64,000 bases of DNA from an uncultured Alphaproteobacteria bacterium (GCA_902602845.1 CACKSN010000002.1:16218-80217); one strand, 5' to 3'; shown: positions 9,562 to 19,855, counted from the first letter of the stretch. Translations and numbers: made by a program. The notes: generated from the letters alone by a model not told the origin.

Positions 9562-10479
9562 TTAATAAAATTTAGTCAAATCTAAATCTTTATAGAGATG
9601 TGCTACTTCTTCTTCATATCCATTAAACATAAGTGTTTCTCTTCTTTTAAACTCTCCAATTCGTCTCTCTGTTCCTTGACTCCATCTTGGATGGTTAACA
9701 TTGGGATTAACATTAGCATAAAAACCATATTCCCAAGGAGCTAGAGTTTCCCAGGATGTTTCGGGTTGTGTATCTAAAAATCTAATTTCCACAATTGATT
9801 TAATTGATTTGAAACCATACTTCCATGGCACAACTAATCTTATAGGTGCGCCATTTTGATTAGGCATTTCATGACCATACAATCCAGTTGCTAATATTGT
9901 TAGAGGATTCATTGCTTCATCCATTCGAAGTCCTTCTCTATATGGCCAAATGATTGTTCTTTTTTGCTGACCTGGCATTTCTTCTGGTCTAAATACAGTT
10001 ACGAACTGAACAAATTTTGCTGAACTTAGAGGTTCAGCCATTTTTATAAGTTCTGATAATTGAAAACCCTGCCAAGGAATAACCATGGACCACGCCTCAA
10101 CACATCTTAATCGATATACTCTATCCTCTATTGTTACATTTGATAAAATTTTTTCTAAGTCAAATGTTTGAGGTTTTTTCACAAGACCGTCTATTTTTAT
10201 AGACCATGGCCTAGGCTGAAAATTTCCAGAGTTTAAATGAGGGTGTTTTTTATGGGTGCCAAATTCATAAAAATTATTATAGGTTGTAATTTCTTCATAA
10301 GAATTAAGTTTATCATTCTCATTTAAATTTTTATTATAAATTGAAAGATCGCTATCATGATTTGCAAAAGCTGATGATGATACTGTTGCCAACAAGGCGC
10401 TTGCTAATGAGCCCTTAATAAACTTTCGTCTGTTTAAGTAGGTTTTATATGGAGTAATTTCAGAGCCTAAAATCTTCAT
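9562..10479 (-). CDS. msrP: MsrP, molybdopterin-dependent catalytic subunit (periplasmic methionine sulfoxide reductase)
   Basis: Tat signal (NRRKFIKGSLASALLATVSSSAFA), sulfite-oxidase-fold motif RLRCVEAWSMVIPWQGFQL. Confidence 0.93.
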   Translation of the reverse strand: MKILGSEITPYKTYLNRRKFIKGSLASALLATVSSSAFANHDSDLSIYNKNLNENDKLNSYEEITTYNNFYEFGTHKKHPHLNSGNFQPRPWSIKIDGLVKKPQTFDLEKILSNVTIEDRVYRLRCVEAWSMVIPWQGFQLSELIKMAEPLSSAKFVQFVTVFRPEEMPGQQKRTIIWPYREGLRMDEAMNPLTILATGLYGHEMPNQNGAPIRLVVPWKYGFKSIKSIVEIRFLDTQPETSWETLAPWEYGFYANVNPNVNHPRWSQGTERRIGEFKRRETLMFNGYEEEVAHLYKDLDLTKFY

Positions 10480-10565
10480 ATTTTAAATATATATTAATAA
10501 ATCTAAAATTGTAGTAATGTTAAGAACATCTTTATCAAATCCATTTAAATTGTTAGTGTAAATAT

Positions 10566-12356
10566 ATGAAAAATCTTTCGATCTTACTACTTAGTTTTTT
10601 CTTATTTTTATTACCTTTAAAGCTAGCTTCTGCAGAAAAAGTTCATGGAATTGCAATGCATGGCACGCCAAAATATAGCAGTGACTTTACATACTTAGAT
10701 TATGTAAATCCAAATGCACCTAAAGGTGGTACTGTAAAATTTGGATCCTATGGTTCTTTTGATAATCTTAATAGAGTTGCTTTTAAAGGCTCTAAAGCAG
10801 CTGGTCTTGGCTATGTTAATGATACGTTAATGAGAAGAGTGTGGGATGAAGCATTCTCTCTCTATGGTTTAATAGCTGAAAAGGTGGAATTACCTGAAGA
10901 TAGATCGTCTATAACTTTTTATTTAAATTCAAAAGCAACATTTCATGATGGTTCATCAATTACACGTGATGATGTATTGTTTAGTCTAGAAACGTTTCAA
11001 ACAAAAGGTACTCCAAATCAGAAAAAAACTTATGGCAAAGTTATTAAAACTGAATTGATTGGAAATGATGGAATAAAAATGATTTTTGAGAATAATGAAG
11101 ATAAAGAATTACCCCTTATTATTGCAGGCTTTCTTCCTATCATTCCAAAAAAGTTTTATGAAAATCTCGATGTAACTAAAACATTTTTGGATATTCCTCT
11201 TGGTAGTGGTCCATACCAAGTTGATAGTCTTGATCCAGGACGTCAAATTAAATACAAACGTGTTGAAAATTACTGGGCAAAAGATTTACCAGTAAATAAA
11301 GGTCTCTATAATTTTGATACAATAATTTATGATTATTACAAAGACTCAAATGTCTTAGTTGAAGCTTTTAAAGTTGGCGAATACGACTTTAGGAGAGAGT
11401 ACAACGTTAAACGTTGGTTATCAGAATATAATTTCAAAGCTGTCCAAAATGGTGAGGTAATACTTTCAGAAATGAATAATGATAGACCAGTTGGAATGAA
11501 TGGTCTTGTGATGAACACAAGACGCGACATATTTAATAATAGAAATGTAAGACTTGCCTTAAGTTATGCTTATGATCATGAATGGATTAATAAAACCATC
11601 TATCAAAATGCATATGTAAGAACAGATAGTTATTTTGATAATTCACCATTAGCTTCCTCAGGTTTACCCTCCAAAGAAGAATTAGAGTTATTAAATGTTT
11701 GGAAAGATCAAATTCCAACAGAAGTATTTACAGAAACATTTATACCTCCTGTAACAGATGGAAGTGGTAATGATCGTAAAAATTTATTGAAAGCAAAAGA
11801 AATACTCGAAAAAGAGGGATGGTTTGTTGAAAATGGTAAACTCATTAAAGATGGAAAGGAATTCAAGTTTGAGTTCTTAATTGTAAGCCCATCTGATGAG
11901 AAGATTGCCTTAGCCTATCAAAGTAATTTGAAAAAACTTGGTATAACAATGAATGTTAGGACTGTCGATTCATCGCAGTATCAAGAACGTCTCTTAAGTT
12001 ATGATTTTGATATGATTAAAAGATACTGGGGCGTTAGTTTAAGCCCAGGAAACGAGCAACAATTTTATTGGGGATCAGAAGTTGGTCAAAAAGATGGAAG
12101 TAGGAATTATCCTGGTATTAATAGTCCTGCTGTTGATGCAATGATTGAAAAACTTATTAATGCAGAAAATAGAGAGGAATTAACAACTGCAATTCACGCT
12201 CTAGATAGGATATTATTATGGGGTCATTATGTGATTCCTCTTTATCATAGCAACAAGGACAGAATGGCTTATTGGGATTTTTTTGAATACCCTAATGAAA
12301 TTCCACTTTACGGAATTGTAATTGAGTCCTGGTGGATAAATAAAGATAAACAATAA
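10566..12356 (+). CDS. ABC transporter extracellular solute-binding protein, family 5 (YejA-like peptide binding)
   Basis: Signal peptide then HGIAMHGTPKYSSDFTYLDYVNPNAPKGGTVKFGSYGSFDNLNR, typical of YejA-like proteins. Confidence 0.88.
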   Translation: MKNLSILLLSFFLFLLPLKLASAEKVHGIAMHGTPKYSSDFTYLDYVNPNAPKGGTVKFGSYGSFDNLNRVAFKGSKAAGLGYVNDTLMRRVWDEAFSLYGLIAEKVELPEDRSSITFYLNSKATFHDGSSITRDDVLFSLETFQTKGTPNQKKTYGKVIKTELIGNDGIKMIFENNEDKELPLIIAGFLPIIPKKFYENLDVTKTFLDIPLGSGPYQVDSLDPGRQIKYKRVENYWAKDLPVNKGLYNFDTIIYDYYKDSNVLVEAFKVGEYDFRREYNVKRWLSEYNFKAVQNGEVILSEMNNDRPVGMNGLVMNTRRDIFNNRNVRLALSYAYDHEWINKTIYQNAYVRTDSYFDNSPLASSGLPSKEELELLNVWKDQIPTEVFTETFIPPVTDGSGNDRKNLLKAKEILEKEGWFVENGKLIKDGKEFKFEFLIVSPSDEKIALAYQSNLKKLGITMNVRTVDSSQYQERLLSYDFDMIKRYWGVSLSPGNEQQFYWGSEVGQKDGSRNYPGINSPAVDAMIEKLINAENREELTTAIHALDRILLWGHYVIPLYHSNKDRMAYWDFFEYPNEIPLYGIVIESWWINKDKQ

Positions 12357-12377
12357 TATAAGTTAATCAAAATTTTT

Positions 12378-13262
12378 ATGAGTCATACAAGAGCTAATAT
12401 ACTAATGTTAATTGCTTCACTTATTTGGGGTACAGCGTTCGTAAGCCAAACTACAGGGATGGGGGCAATAGGTCCTTTTACTTTTAGCTTTGGAAGATTC
12501 TTTTTTGCTTTTTTAACAGTAATTCCATTTGCTTTTTATCTAGAACAGCAAAATGTTTTAAAAATATTGAGTGATAGAAAAAAAATTTATCTTTGTTTGG
12601 CTACAGGTTTTTTCCTTTTTGGTGGGATGGGTCTGCAACAATACGCTTTACAAAAATCATTAATATCAAATGCAGCCTTTCTTAGTACTCTTTATGTTCC
12701 TTTTGTTGGTGTAATTTCAAGATTTATAATTAAAAAACAGGTGCACTGGATTATTTGGATTGCAATTTTACTTTGTTTATACGGATCATATCTTTTGTCC
12801 TCTAATCAATCAGTTGAAATTCAACAATCAGATTCGCTCTTGTTTCTTGCTGCTTTATTTTTTGCCTTGCATATTATTTGTATTGATATTTTTATAAAAG
12901 AACTCAACAGTCCCTTTTTATTTGGAAGTATTCAGTACTTTATTGTTTTTATTTTATCTATGATTTTAGCCTTCATGTGGGAGGAGCCCAAGCTCTCAAA
13001 CATGCAGATTGAATGGTTTGAAATTTTATACACAGGAATTTTTTCTGCTGGTATTGGATATACACTTCAAATTATTGCTCAACATAAAGCTAATCCTGCT
13101 CCAGCTGCTATTATTTTATCAATGGAGTCAGTCTTTGCTGCAATAGCAGGTTGGATACTTTTAAATCAAGTTTTAGACACACAAAAAATACTTGGATGTC
13201 TTGCAATATTTGTTGGAGTCATTATAGTACAATTAATACCAATTATAATTAAACAAAAATGA
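12378..13262 (+). CDS. EamA/DMT-family transporter
   Basis: MLIASLIWGTAFVSQTTGM ... two EamA repeats (PAAIILSMESVFAAIAGWILL). Confidence 0.88.
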   Translation: MSHTRANILMLIASLIWGTAFVSQTTGMGAIGPFTFSFGRFFFAFLTVIPFAFYLEQQNVLKILSDRKKIYLCLATGFFLFGGMGLQQYALQKSLISNAAFLSTLYVPFVGVISRFIIKKQVHWIIWIAILLCLYGSYLLSSNQSVEIQQSDSLLFLAALFFALHIICIDIFIKELNSPFLFGSIQYFIVFILSMILAFMWEEPKLSNMQIEWFEILYTGIFSAGIGYTLQIIAQHKANPAPAAIILSMESVFAAIAGWILLNQVLDTQKILGCLAIFVGVIIVQLIPIIIKQK

Positions 13263-14233
13263 GTGATAAGTTAGACGTCGTTGGAATTGGAAATGCCATG
13301 GTAGATGCCATAATTCCTTCTAATCAAAGTGAAATTGAAAAACATGAAATTAACAGAGATTCTATGAATCTTATTGATGAAAACTTAAAAAATAATTTGC
13401 ATGAAAGTTATTCTATTAAAGAAATGGCTGGTGGAGGTTCCCTTGGTAACTCAATGTTTGGAATAACCTCTTTTGGCGGTAATGGAAGTTTTATTGGAAA
13501 AATTAAAAATGATGAAATTGGAGTATACCTTCAAAAAGATATGATACGGGAAGGACTAAAATTTCCATTGGGATTTACATCTCCTGATATTTCAACTGGA
13601 TGTTGTACAATTTTTGTTGAAGAAGATGGTACAAGAACAATGTGTACTTTTCTTGGTGCTGGAACATTAATAGGACCGGAAGATATAAAAGAGGATGATA
13701 TTAAAAATCATAAAATCGCATATTTGGAAGGCTACTTGTGGGACAATGAAAATGCAAAAAAGGCTATGAAAAAAATGGTGGAGATTTGCAAAGCTGATAA
13801 ACAAAAAATTGCATTTACTTTATCTGATCTTTTTTGTGTTGATAGACACAGAAACTCTTTTAAAGAATTAATAACTGAGAATGTTGATATTCTTTTTGCT
13901 AACGAAGATGAAATCAAAGCAATGGCACAAACAGAAAGTTTTGAAGAAGGTCTAGAATATGCAAAATCATTAAATATAATTGCTGCTATTACTAAAGGAA
14001 GTAGTGGATCAGTTATTGTTTCTGGTAATGACATAACTGAAGTTGCTGCAAAAAAAGTAGAAAAAGTGGTAGATACAACTGGAGCTGGGGATTTATTTGC
14101 AGCTGGTTTTTTATTTGGTTACTCTAAAGGTAAAGCAATGAATGAATGTGGTAATTATGCATCAATTGCTGCTGCAGAAATTATTTCGCATTATGGTGCA
14201 AGACCTTTAGTAAAATTGTCTAGTTTAATTTAG
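13259..14233 (+). CDS. PfkB-family carbohydrate/adenosine kinase
   Basis: VVGIGNAMVDAI, GGSLGNSMFGITSFGG, DTTGAGDLFAAGFLFGYSKGK. Confidence 0.9.
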   Translation: MSDKLDVVGIGNAMVDAIIPSNQSEIEKHEINRDSMNLIDENLKNNLHESYSIKEMAGGGSLGNSMFGITSFGGNGSFIGKIKNDEIGVYLQKDMIREGLKFPLGFTSPDISTGCCTIFVEEDGTRTMCTFLGAGTLIGPEDIKEDDIKNHKIAYLEGYLWDNENAKKAMKKMVEICKADKQKIAFTLSDLFCVDRHRNSFKELITENVDILFANEDEIKAMAQTESFEEGLEYAKSLNIIAAITKGSSGSVIVSGNDITEVAAKKVEKVVDTTGAGDLFAAGFLFGYSKGKAMNECGNYASIAAAEIISHYGARPLVKLSSLI

Positions 14234-15200
14234 CTAATAATTTATTTTTATTTTCTTCATCACAAAAAGAATATTTAATTGCGTTATGAGTAAGGGATGT
14301 TAGTTCCTTTTCATTTAAACCTAAATCTTCCATAACTTTGTATTCACTGTTTATCGTTGCATTAAAGAAGGGAGGGTCATCTGAGTTCACTGTTATTTTT
14401 ACTCCTTGATCAAATAATGTTTTCACAGGATGATGTTTATAATCTTCATAGATCTTAGTTGCAATATTACTTGTTGGACAAGTTTCTAGAATAATATCTC
14501 TATCAATTATTTCTTTGACTAAATCAGGATCCTCTATTGATCGAACTCCATGACCTAATCTTGTTGGATGCAGAAGGTTAATAGCTTTTCTTATATTTAC
14601 AGGACCATCCCATTCACCAGCATGAACAGTAATGGGAAAATTTTCTTTCTTTAACATATCAAATGTTTCAACAAATAAATTTGGAGGAAAATGAAGCTCA
14701 TCCCCAGCCAAACCAAAACCAACTAAACAAGGATGAGGATTATTTAAAACTTCTCTTGCAGTTCCTTGTACTGACTCTGGTCCTAAATGTCTGATCCCAT
14801 TCATTATGTAACGTGAAACAATACCAAAATCCTCTTCAGCTTTTTTGGAAGCTTCATAAACTCCTTCAATAAAAGAATGATACGTCATACCTTTTGCTTT
14901 AGCGTGAGTTGAGGAAATCATCGCTTCAACATAAATTACATTATTAGCGGCACAATCTTTTAAATATTCATAAGTTAATTCAAAATAATCTTCTGGCGTA
15001 TGTATAACAGAAGTAACTATGTCGTATTTTTTTATAAAATCATAAAAATCATCCCATTGATATGCGTATTTTGAACCAAAAATTTCTTCGGATATTTGAT
15101 GATTATTTCGTTTGGCAAATTTCTTACATAAATCTGGTGTAATAGTTGCCTCTAAATGAACATGAATTTCTGCTTTTTTAACTGAATTAAAAATATTCAT
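14220..15200 (-). CDS. adenosine deaminase family protein
   Basis: KAEIHVHLEATI, HAGEWDGP, RLGHGVRS, ILETCPTSN, VNSDDPPFF; start set to internal ATG (MNIFNSVKK) because the ORF-track start (15329) overlaps the divergent gene. Confidence 0.88.
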   Translation of the reverse strand: MNIFNSVKKAEIHVHLEATITPDLCKKFAKRNNHQISEEIFGSKYAYQWDDFYDFIKKYDIVTSVIHTPEDYFELTYEYLKDCAANNVIYVEAMISSTHAKAKGMTYHSFIEGVYEASKKAEEDFGIVSRYIMNGIRHLGPESVQGTAREVLNNPHPCLVGFGLAGDELHFPPNLFVETFDMLKKENFPITVHAGEWDGPVNIRKAINLLHPTRLGHGVRSIEDPDLVKEIIDRDIILETCPTSNIATKIYEDYKHHPVKTLFDQGVKITVNSDDPPFFNATINSEYKVMEDLGLNEKELTSLTHNAIKYSFCDEENKNKLLAKLN

Positions 15201-15229
15201 ATAAATAAAAATACCTATATAATAATAAT

Positions 15230-16141
15230 ATGGAAGCAAGAATAAACCGAAGAAGCTTTGTTTTTGGCGCAAGTTGTTCTTTATGTGGTTCATTGATTTT
15301 ACCATCTTGTACACAAGTGCCATTAACAAATCGAAGTCAGCTAAATTTATATGATAGTAACTTGCCTATAATTTTAATGGGTGGTGGTGTAGCTGGTCTT
15401 CCAAAAATTTATCCAAATGAAAGAGCTCTAAATCAAGAAGTTGATAAAACATATTCAAGATTTTTATCAAAGGCAAAAGAAGATAAAATTCTTTTAGATA
15501 ACACGGATGAATCAAAAAAAATTGAAGAAATAGGAACAGAAATTTATACCTCTTTAGATACATATTATCTAAATAAGCGTGAAAAAAATCCAGTAGAAAA
15601 TTTTAATTGGCAATTTGCTCTAATTGAATCTGATACAAAAAATGCTTGGTGTATGCCTGGTGGTAAAATTGCTTTCTATACTGGAATACTTCCTGTTTGT
15701 AAAAATGATGATGGAATTGCAGCTGTCATGGGACATGAAATTGCGCATGCATTTGCTAGACATACAGTAGAAAAATTAACTCAAGCATCTATGATTCAAA
15801 TGGCAACTATTGGAATATCACGAACTAGATACGCAGAACTTTTAAACAAATCTTTAAGAGTAGGTAACGTAGGTGGTAATGTTTACAACTCAGTCGTCAA
15901 GTATGGAATTTTTCTTCCTTTTAGTAGAAAAATGGAAAGTGAAGCTGATTATTTAGGTATGGGATTTATGAATCTTGCAGGATTTAATATTAAAGAACCC
16001 GCTAAACTATGGCAAAGAATGATGGCAGGTCAAGAGGGAAGAGTGCCTGAATTTATGGGATCACATCCAAGTCCTGATAATAGATCTAAAAAGTTTATTG
16101 AATGGGAAAGTGAAATTATAGATAAATTTCCTCAAGTTTAA
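15230..16141 (+). CDS. M48-family metalloprotease, putative Tat-exported lipoprotein
   Basis: GHEIAHAFARH (HExxH), MESEADYLGM; N-terminus NRRSFVFGASCSLCGSLILPSC. Confidence 0.87.
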   Translation: MEARINRRSFVFGASCSLCGSLILPSCTQVPLTNRSQLNLYDSNLPIILMGGGVAGLPKIYPNERALNQEVDKTYSRFLSKAKEDKILLDNTDESKKIEEIGTEIYTSLDTYYLNKREKNPVENFNWQFALIESDTKNAWCMPGGKIAFYTGILPVCKNDDGIAAVMGHEIAHAFARHTVEKLTQASMIQMATIGISRTRYAELLNKSLRVGNVGGNVYNSVVKYGIFLPFSRKMESEADYLGMGFMNLAGFNIKEPAKLWQRMMAGQEGRVPEFMGSHPSPDNRSKKFIEWESEIIDKFPQV

Positions 16142-16162
16142 TTTTAGTGTAATAGGTATTTT

Positions 16163-17209
16163 ATGATTGCTGTTGAAGTTAAAGATCTTACTCACTCTAT
16201 TAGTAATAAAAAAATTTTAAATAATATTAATTTTAATCTCAATAAAGATAGTATCTCTTGTATTTTGGGACCGTCAGGTAGTGGAAAAACTACTTTATTA
16301 AAGCTTATAGCAGGTCTTGAAAAAGTACAGTCAGGTAAAATTATTATTAATGGTGAAGAAGTAAGCAGTACAGCAAAACACTTACCTACAGAAAAAAGAA
16401 AAATTGGTTTTTTATTTCAAGATTACGCTTTATTCCCGCATTTGACAGTAAAAGAAAATTTGAGATTTCCAACTAATGCTAAAAATTCAACTAATAATGT
16501 TGATGAAATTATTGAATTAATAAAATTACCAAATTCACTAGATAAATACCCACACGAGTTAAGTGGTGGTGAACAACAGAGAGTTGCTCTTGCACGATCT
16601 ATAATTTCACAACCCGATTTACTATTATTAGATGAACCTTTTTCAAGTTTGGATTTAAGCCTTCGAGAGGAGGTGAGAGATGATACGCTGCATCTTTTAC
16701 AAAAATCAAATGTGTCTGTAATTATAGTCACTCATGATCCTTTCGAAGCAATGTTTATCTCAAATCATATAAATATTTTTGATAAATCAGGTTCGATTGT
16801 GCAGTCAGGAACTCCAAATGATCTCTATAACAATCCAAAAAATTCATATGTTACAGGTTTTTTTGGTGAAACAAATAAATTTGAAGGTGTCGTTAAAGAA
16901 TCTCATATTTACACACCGGTTGGGAAAATTAAAACACCTGGAAATTTAGAAGGTGAAAAAGTTGTAGTACACATAAGACCCCAAGGTATAAAACTCAACA
17001 AACAACCAACGCCAGTTAATGGAATTAAGGGAACCGTTATGGCATCAAAATTAATGGGGTCATTTAGTTTTATCCATTTATCTGTGTTAGATAATAATAA
17101 TGAAGTTGTTCATGTTCATAGCCACATGCCTGCTGACTTTAATCCAAAACAATCGTCTGCAGTCGAGATAGAAATTGATAATGATCAGGCTTACATATTT
17201 AAGAATTAA
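16163..17209 (+). CDS. ABC transporter ATP-binding protein (FbpC/iron-type)
   Basis: GPSGSGKTT, LSGGEQQRVALARS, LLLLDEPFSSLD; TOBE-like C-terminus; next to iron-type permease. Confidence 0.9.
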   Translation: MIAVEVKDLTHSISNKKILNNINFNLNKDSISCILGPSGSGKTTLLKLIAGLEKVQSGKIIINGEEVSSTAKHLPTEKRKIGFLFQDYALFPHLTVKENLRFPTNAKNSTNNVDEIIELIKLPNSLDKYPHELSGGEQQRVALARSIISQPDLLLLDEPFSSLDLSLREEVRDDTLHLLQKSNVSVIIVTHDPFEAMFISNHINIFDKSGSIVQSGTPNDLYNNPKNSYVTGFFGETNKFEGVVKESHIYTPVGKIKTPGNLEGEKVVVHIRPQGIKLNKQPTPVNGIKGTVMASKLMGSFSFIHLSVLDNNNEVVHVHSHMPADFNPKQSSAVEIEIDNDQAYIFKN

Positions 17210-17212
17210 GTT

Positions 17213-18808
17213 TTAGTTTTTTATTGATTTAGTAATTGTTCTGTTAAGAAAAATTACCGGTCCTAATCCAGCAATAATGATAATTAGAGCTGCAAATGCT
17301 GACTCCTCCAACATTTCATCAGAGGCATATTGATAAACATAGGTTGCTAGTGTCTCAAAATTAAATGGTCTTAATAAAAGAGTTATTGGAAGTTCTTTTA
17401 AGATGTCTACGAAAACTAATATTCCTCCAACTAATAAATTTGTATACAGCAAGGGTAATATAATTTTTCTTATACTTTTGAAAAAACTAACACCCATTGT
17501 TCTTGATGCATCTAATAAGTTCGGATGAATTCTTGAAATACCTGATGTAATGGCTCCATTACCAACAGCTAAAAATCTTATACTATACGCAAATAATAAA
17601 ATTATAAATCCACCAACAGCATAACTCATACGAAAATAAATTAAATCATTAAGCCACCCAACAAATACCACTATTCCAACAGCAAGAATTGTTCCTGGAA
17701 AAGCATAACCAGAAGAAGCAAAAAATATTAAAATTTTTTGGAAATTATTTGATTTATATACTCCGACTATAATCATTAATAAAGAGAGCAACATAATGAA
17801 TGATGAAGAAATAAATGCTAAAGATATGCTTGATAGTGTTATTTGAAAAATCTCAATAAAATTTATTATAGAATAACCTTTAATTACAAAATTCAATAAA
17901 ATTGAAACAGGTATTATAAAACCAAGACTTAAAGGTATTAGGCAAATTAAAAACAATAAAGAATTTTTAAGACTAGAAACTGTTTGGGTTGGTGTATAAG
18001 ATGCACCACTGTACTTTTCATGAAATTTTCTGCTACGCCTACCCAAATACTCTAAAGTTAAAAGTACTATTACAATCATAAATAAAATACTAGAAATCTG
18101 TGATGCGCCAGATAGACTATTCATTCCTAGCCAAACATTAAATACACCTAAGGTTAATGTTTCAATTGCAAAATAATCAACTGTCCCAAAATCAGAAATT
18201 GTTTCCATTAGTACTAAGGCCAAACCAGCGATTATACCTGGACGACCAAATGGAATAGCAACATTGAAGAAGGAATTCCTTCCATAAATAGAACTAGTTT
18301 GAAAAAAAGATATAGGTGTCGTTATAAATGATGCTCTAGTCATTAAATACACATATGGATACAGTACAGAAGACATTACCAAAATTGCACCTCCCATTGA
18401 TCGCACATTTGGAAACCAATAATCTTTCGAACTCGTCCAACCAAAGATGTCTCTTAATAATGATTGAAGAGGACCAGCATATTCAAAAAAGTCAGTATAA
18501 GTATAGGCAATAATATAAGCTGGGACAGCAGCTGGTAATAATAACATCCATTCAAAAAATTTTTTCCCAAAAAAATTATATCTTGTCACTATCCAAGCAG
18601 TAGTCAAACCAAAGACTAAACTTAATCCTCCAACACCAAACATTAGAATTATTGTATTGGTGAGATATCTGGGCAAAACAGTAGAAAATAGATGTGGCCA
18701 CAGTGATGTATCGCCTAAGATCGCGTAATAAAATATTGAAAAAATAGGGGCGATAATTACTAGAGCAATTATCGCCACAGAATTGGACCATAAATTAAAA
18801 TTTATCAA
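17213..18808 (-). CDS. iron(III)-type ABC transporter permease (FbpB-like, duplicated permease domains)
   Basis: 531 aa, two sets of TM segments, typical AYTYTDFFEYAGPLQ and SRIHPNLLDASRTMGVSFFKSIRKIILPLL. Confidence 0.9.
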   Translation of the reverse strand: MINFNLWSNSVAIIALVIIAPIFSIFYYAILGDTSLWPHLFSTVLPRYLTNTIILMFGVGGLSLVFGLTTAWIVTRYNFFGKKFFEWMLLLPAAVPAYIIAYTYTDFFEYAGPLQSLLRDIFGWTSSKDYWFPNVRSMGGAILVMSSVLYPYVYLMTRASFITTPISFFQTSSIYGRNSFFNVAIPFGRPGIIAGLALVLMETISDFGTVDYFAIETLTLGVFNVWLGMNSLSGASQISSILFMIVIVLLTLEYLGRRSRKFHEKYSGASYTPTQTVSSLKNSLLFLICLIPLSLGFIIPVSILLNFVIKGYSIINFIEIFQITLSSISLAFISSSFIMLLSLLMIIVGVYKSNNFQKILIFFASSGYAFPGTILAVGIVVFVGWLNDLIYFRMSYAVGGFIILLFAYSIRFLAVGNGAITSGISRIHPNLLDASRTMGVSFFKSIRKIILPLLYTNLLVGGILVFVDILKELPITLLLRPFNFETLATYVYQYASDEMLEESAFAALIIIIAGLGPVIFLNRTITKSIKN

Positions 18809-18825
18809 AACAGTTAACCTATAAT

Positions 18826-19839
18826 TTACCAGCCTACTCTATCAATGATTTTCTGAGCTACGGGAGCAAGTTCTGCAAGTTTTTCAACAGGCAGTTTATC
18901 TTCTTTAAACTCGCCCCATGATTTTAACTCATCAGTTAATTGCATATCTGGATTAACCGGATATTCATAGTTTATAGAACTGTAAAGGACTTGTGCTTTT
19001 GGCTGAGTCAGAAATTCAAGTAGTGCAATCGCATTGTCTTTATTTTTAGAGTACTTAATTACACCTCCGCCAGCAACGTTAATGTGATTCCCTCTGTCTT
19101 CTTGATTAGTAAAAACTAACTCTATTGATTTAGCCCACTCTTTTTGTTCTGCATTCTTTTCATTAAATTTCATTTTTCCAAAATAATAGGTATTCATTAC
19201 AGCAATATCACAGACACCTTCATAAATTGCTTTTGCTTGAGCTCTGTCATTACCCTCAGGTTTACGTGCTAAATTTGCAACAACGCCTGCAGCCCATTCT
19301 TCAGCAATAACTTCACCATTTGCAGCAATAATTGAAGCTAAAAGTGATCTATTGTAGTCATGGCTACCAGGTCTTGTACAAATTTTACCTTTCCATTTTG
19401 GATCAGATAAATCTTCTATTCTTTTAATTGAGTCTGTAGATACTCTTTCTTTTGATATTGCAACAATTCTAGCTCTCTTTGAAAGTGCAAACCATTTATT
19501 ATTACTGTCTCTTAAATGATTTGGAATATTCATATTCAAAATATCTGAGTTAATTGGTTGCAAAATATCTTTTTCGACAAATTGGTTTAACCTTGCTATA
19601 TCAACTGTTAATACCAAGTCAGCAGGTGTATCTTCACCTTCAGCTAAAACTCTTTCTAGTAATCCTTTTTTTGCATGTAAAACATTTACCTCTATGCCAG
19701 TCGATTTTGTAAATTCCTCAAAGAAAGGATCTATTAAAATCGGCTGCCTGTAAGAATAAACATTAACCTCTTTGGCAAACAATTTTAGTGAAATGGTAGA
19801 TGCAATTAGTATCAATAGTAATCTAAAAATAATTTTCAT
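18826..19839 (-). CDS. iron(III)-type ABC transporter substrate-binding protein (FbpA/IdiA-like)
   Basis: Signal peptide MKIIFRLLLILIASTISLKLFAKEVNVYSYRQPILIDPFFEEFTKSTGIEVNVLHAKKGLLERVLAEG; start moved to internal ATG with AAGAAGG RBS. Confidence 0.9.
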   Translation of the reverse strand: MKIIFRLLLILIASTISLKLFAKEVNVYSYRQPILIDPFFEEFTKSTGIEVNVLHAKKGLLERVLAEGEDTPADLVLTVDIARLNQFVEKDILQPINSDILNMNIPNHLRDSNNKWFALSKRARIVAISKERVSTDSIKRIEDLSDPKWKGKICTRPGSHDYNRSLLASIIAANGEVIAEEWAAGVVANLARKPEGNDRAQAKAIYEGVCDIAVMNTYYFGKMKFNEKNAEQKEWAKSIELVFTNQEDRGNHINVAGGGVIKYSKNKDNAIALLEFLTQPKAQVLYSSINYEYPVNPDMQLTDELKSWGEFKEDKLPVEKLAELAPVAQKIIDRVGW

Positions 19840-19855
19840 ATAACCTTCTTTTTTT

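Noticed and set aside
13732-14034. Minus-strand ORF inside the PfkB kinase gene
   Set aside because: Antisense shadow ORF, no homology recognised
14220-15329. N-terminal extension of the adenosine deaminase ORF in the supplied track
   Set aside because: The extra 43 aa overlap the divergent M48 gene and lack family homology; internal ATG at 15200 preferred
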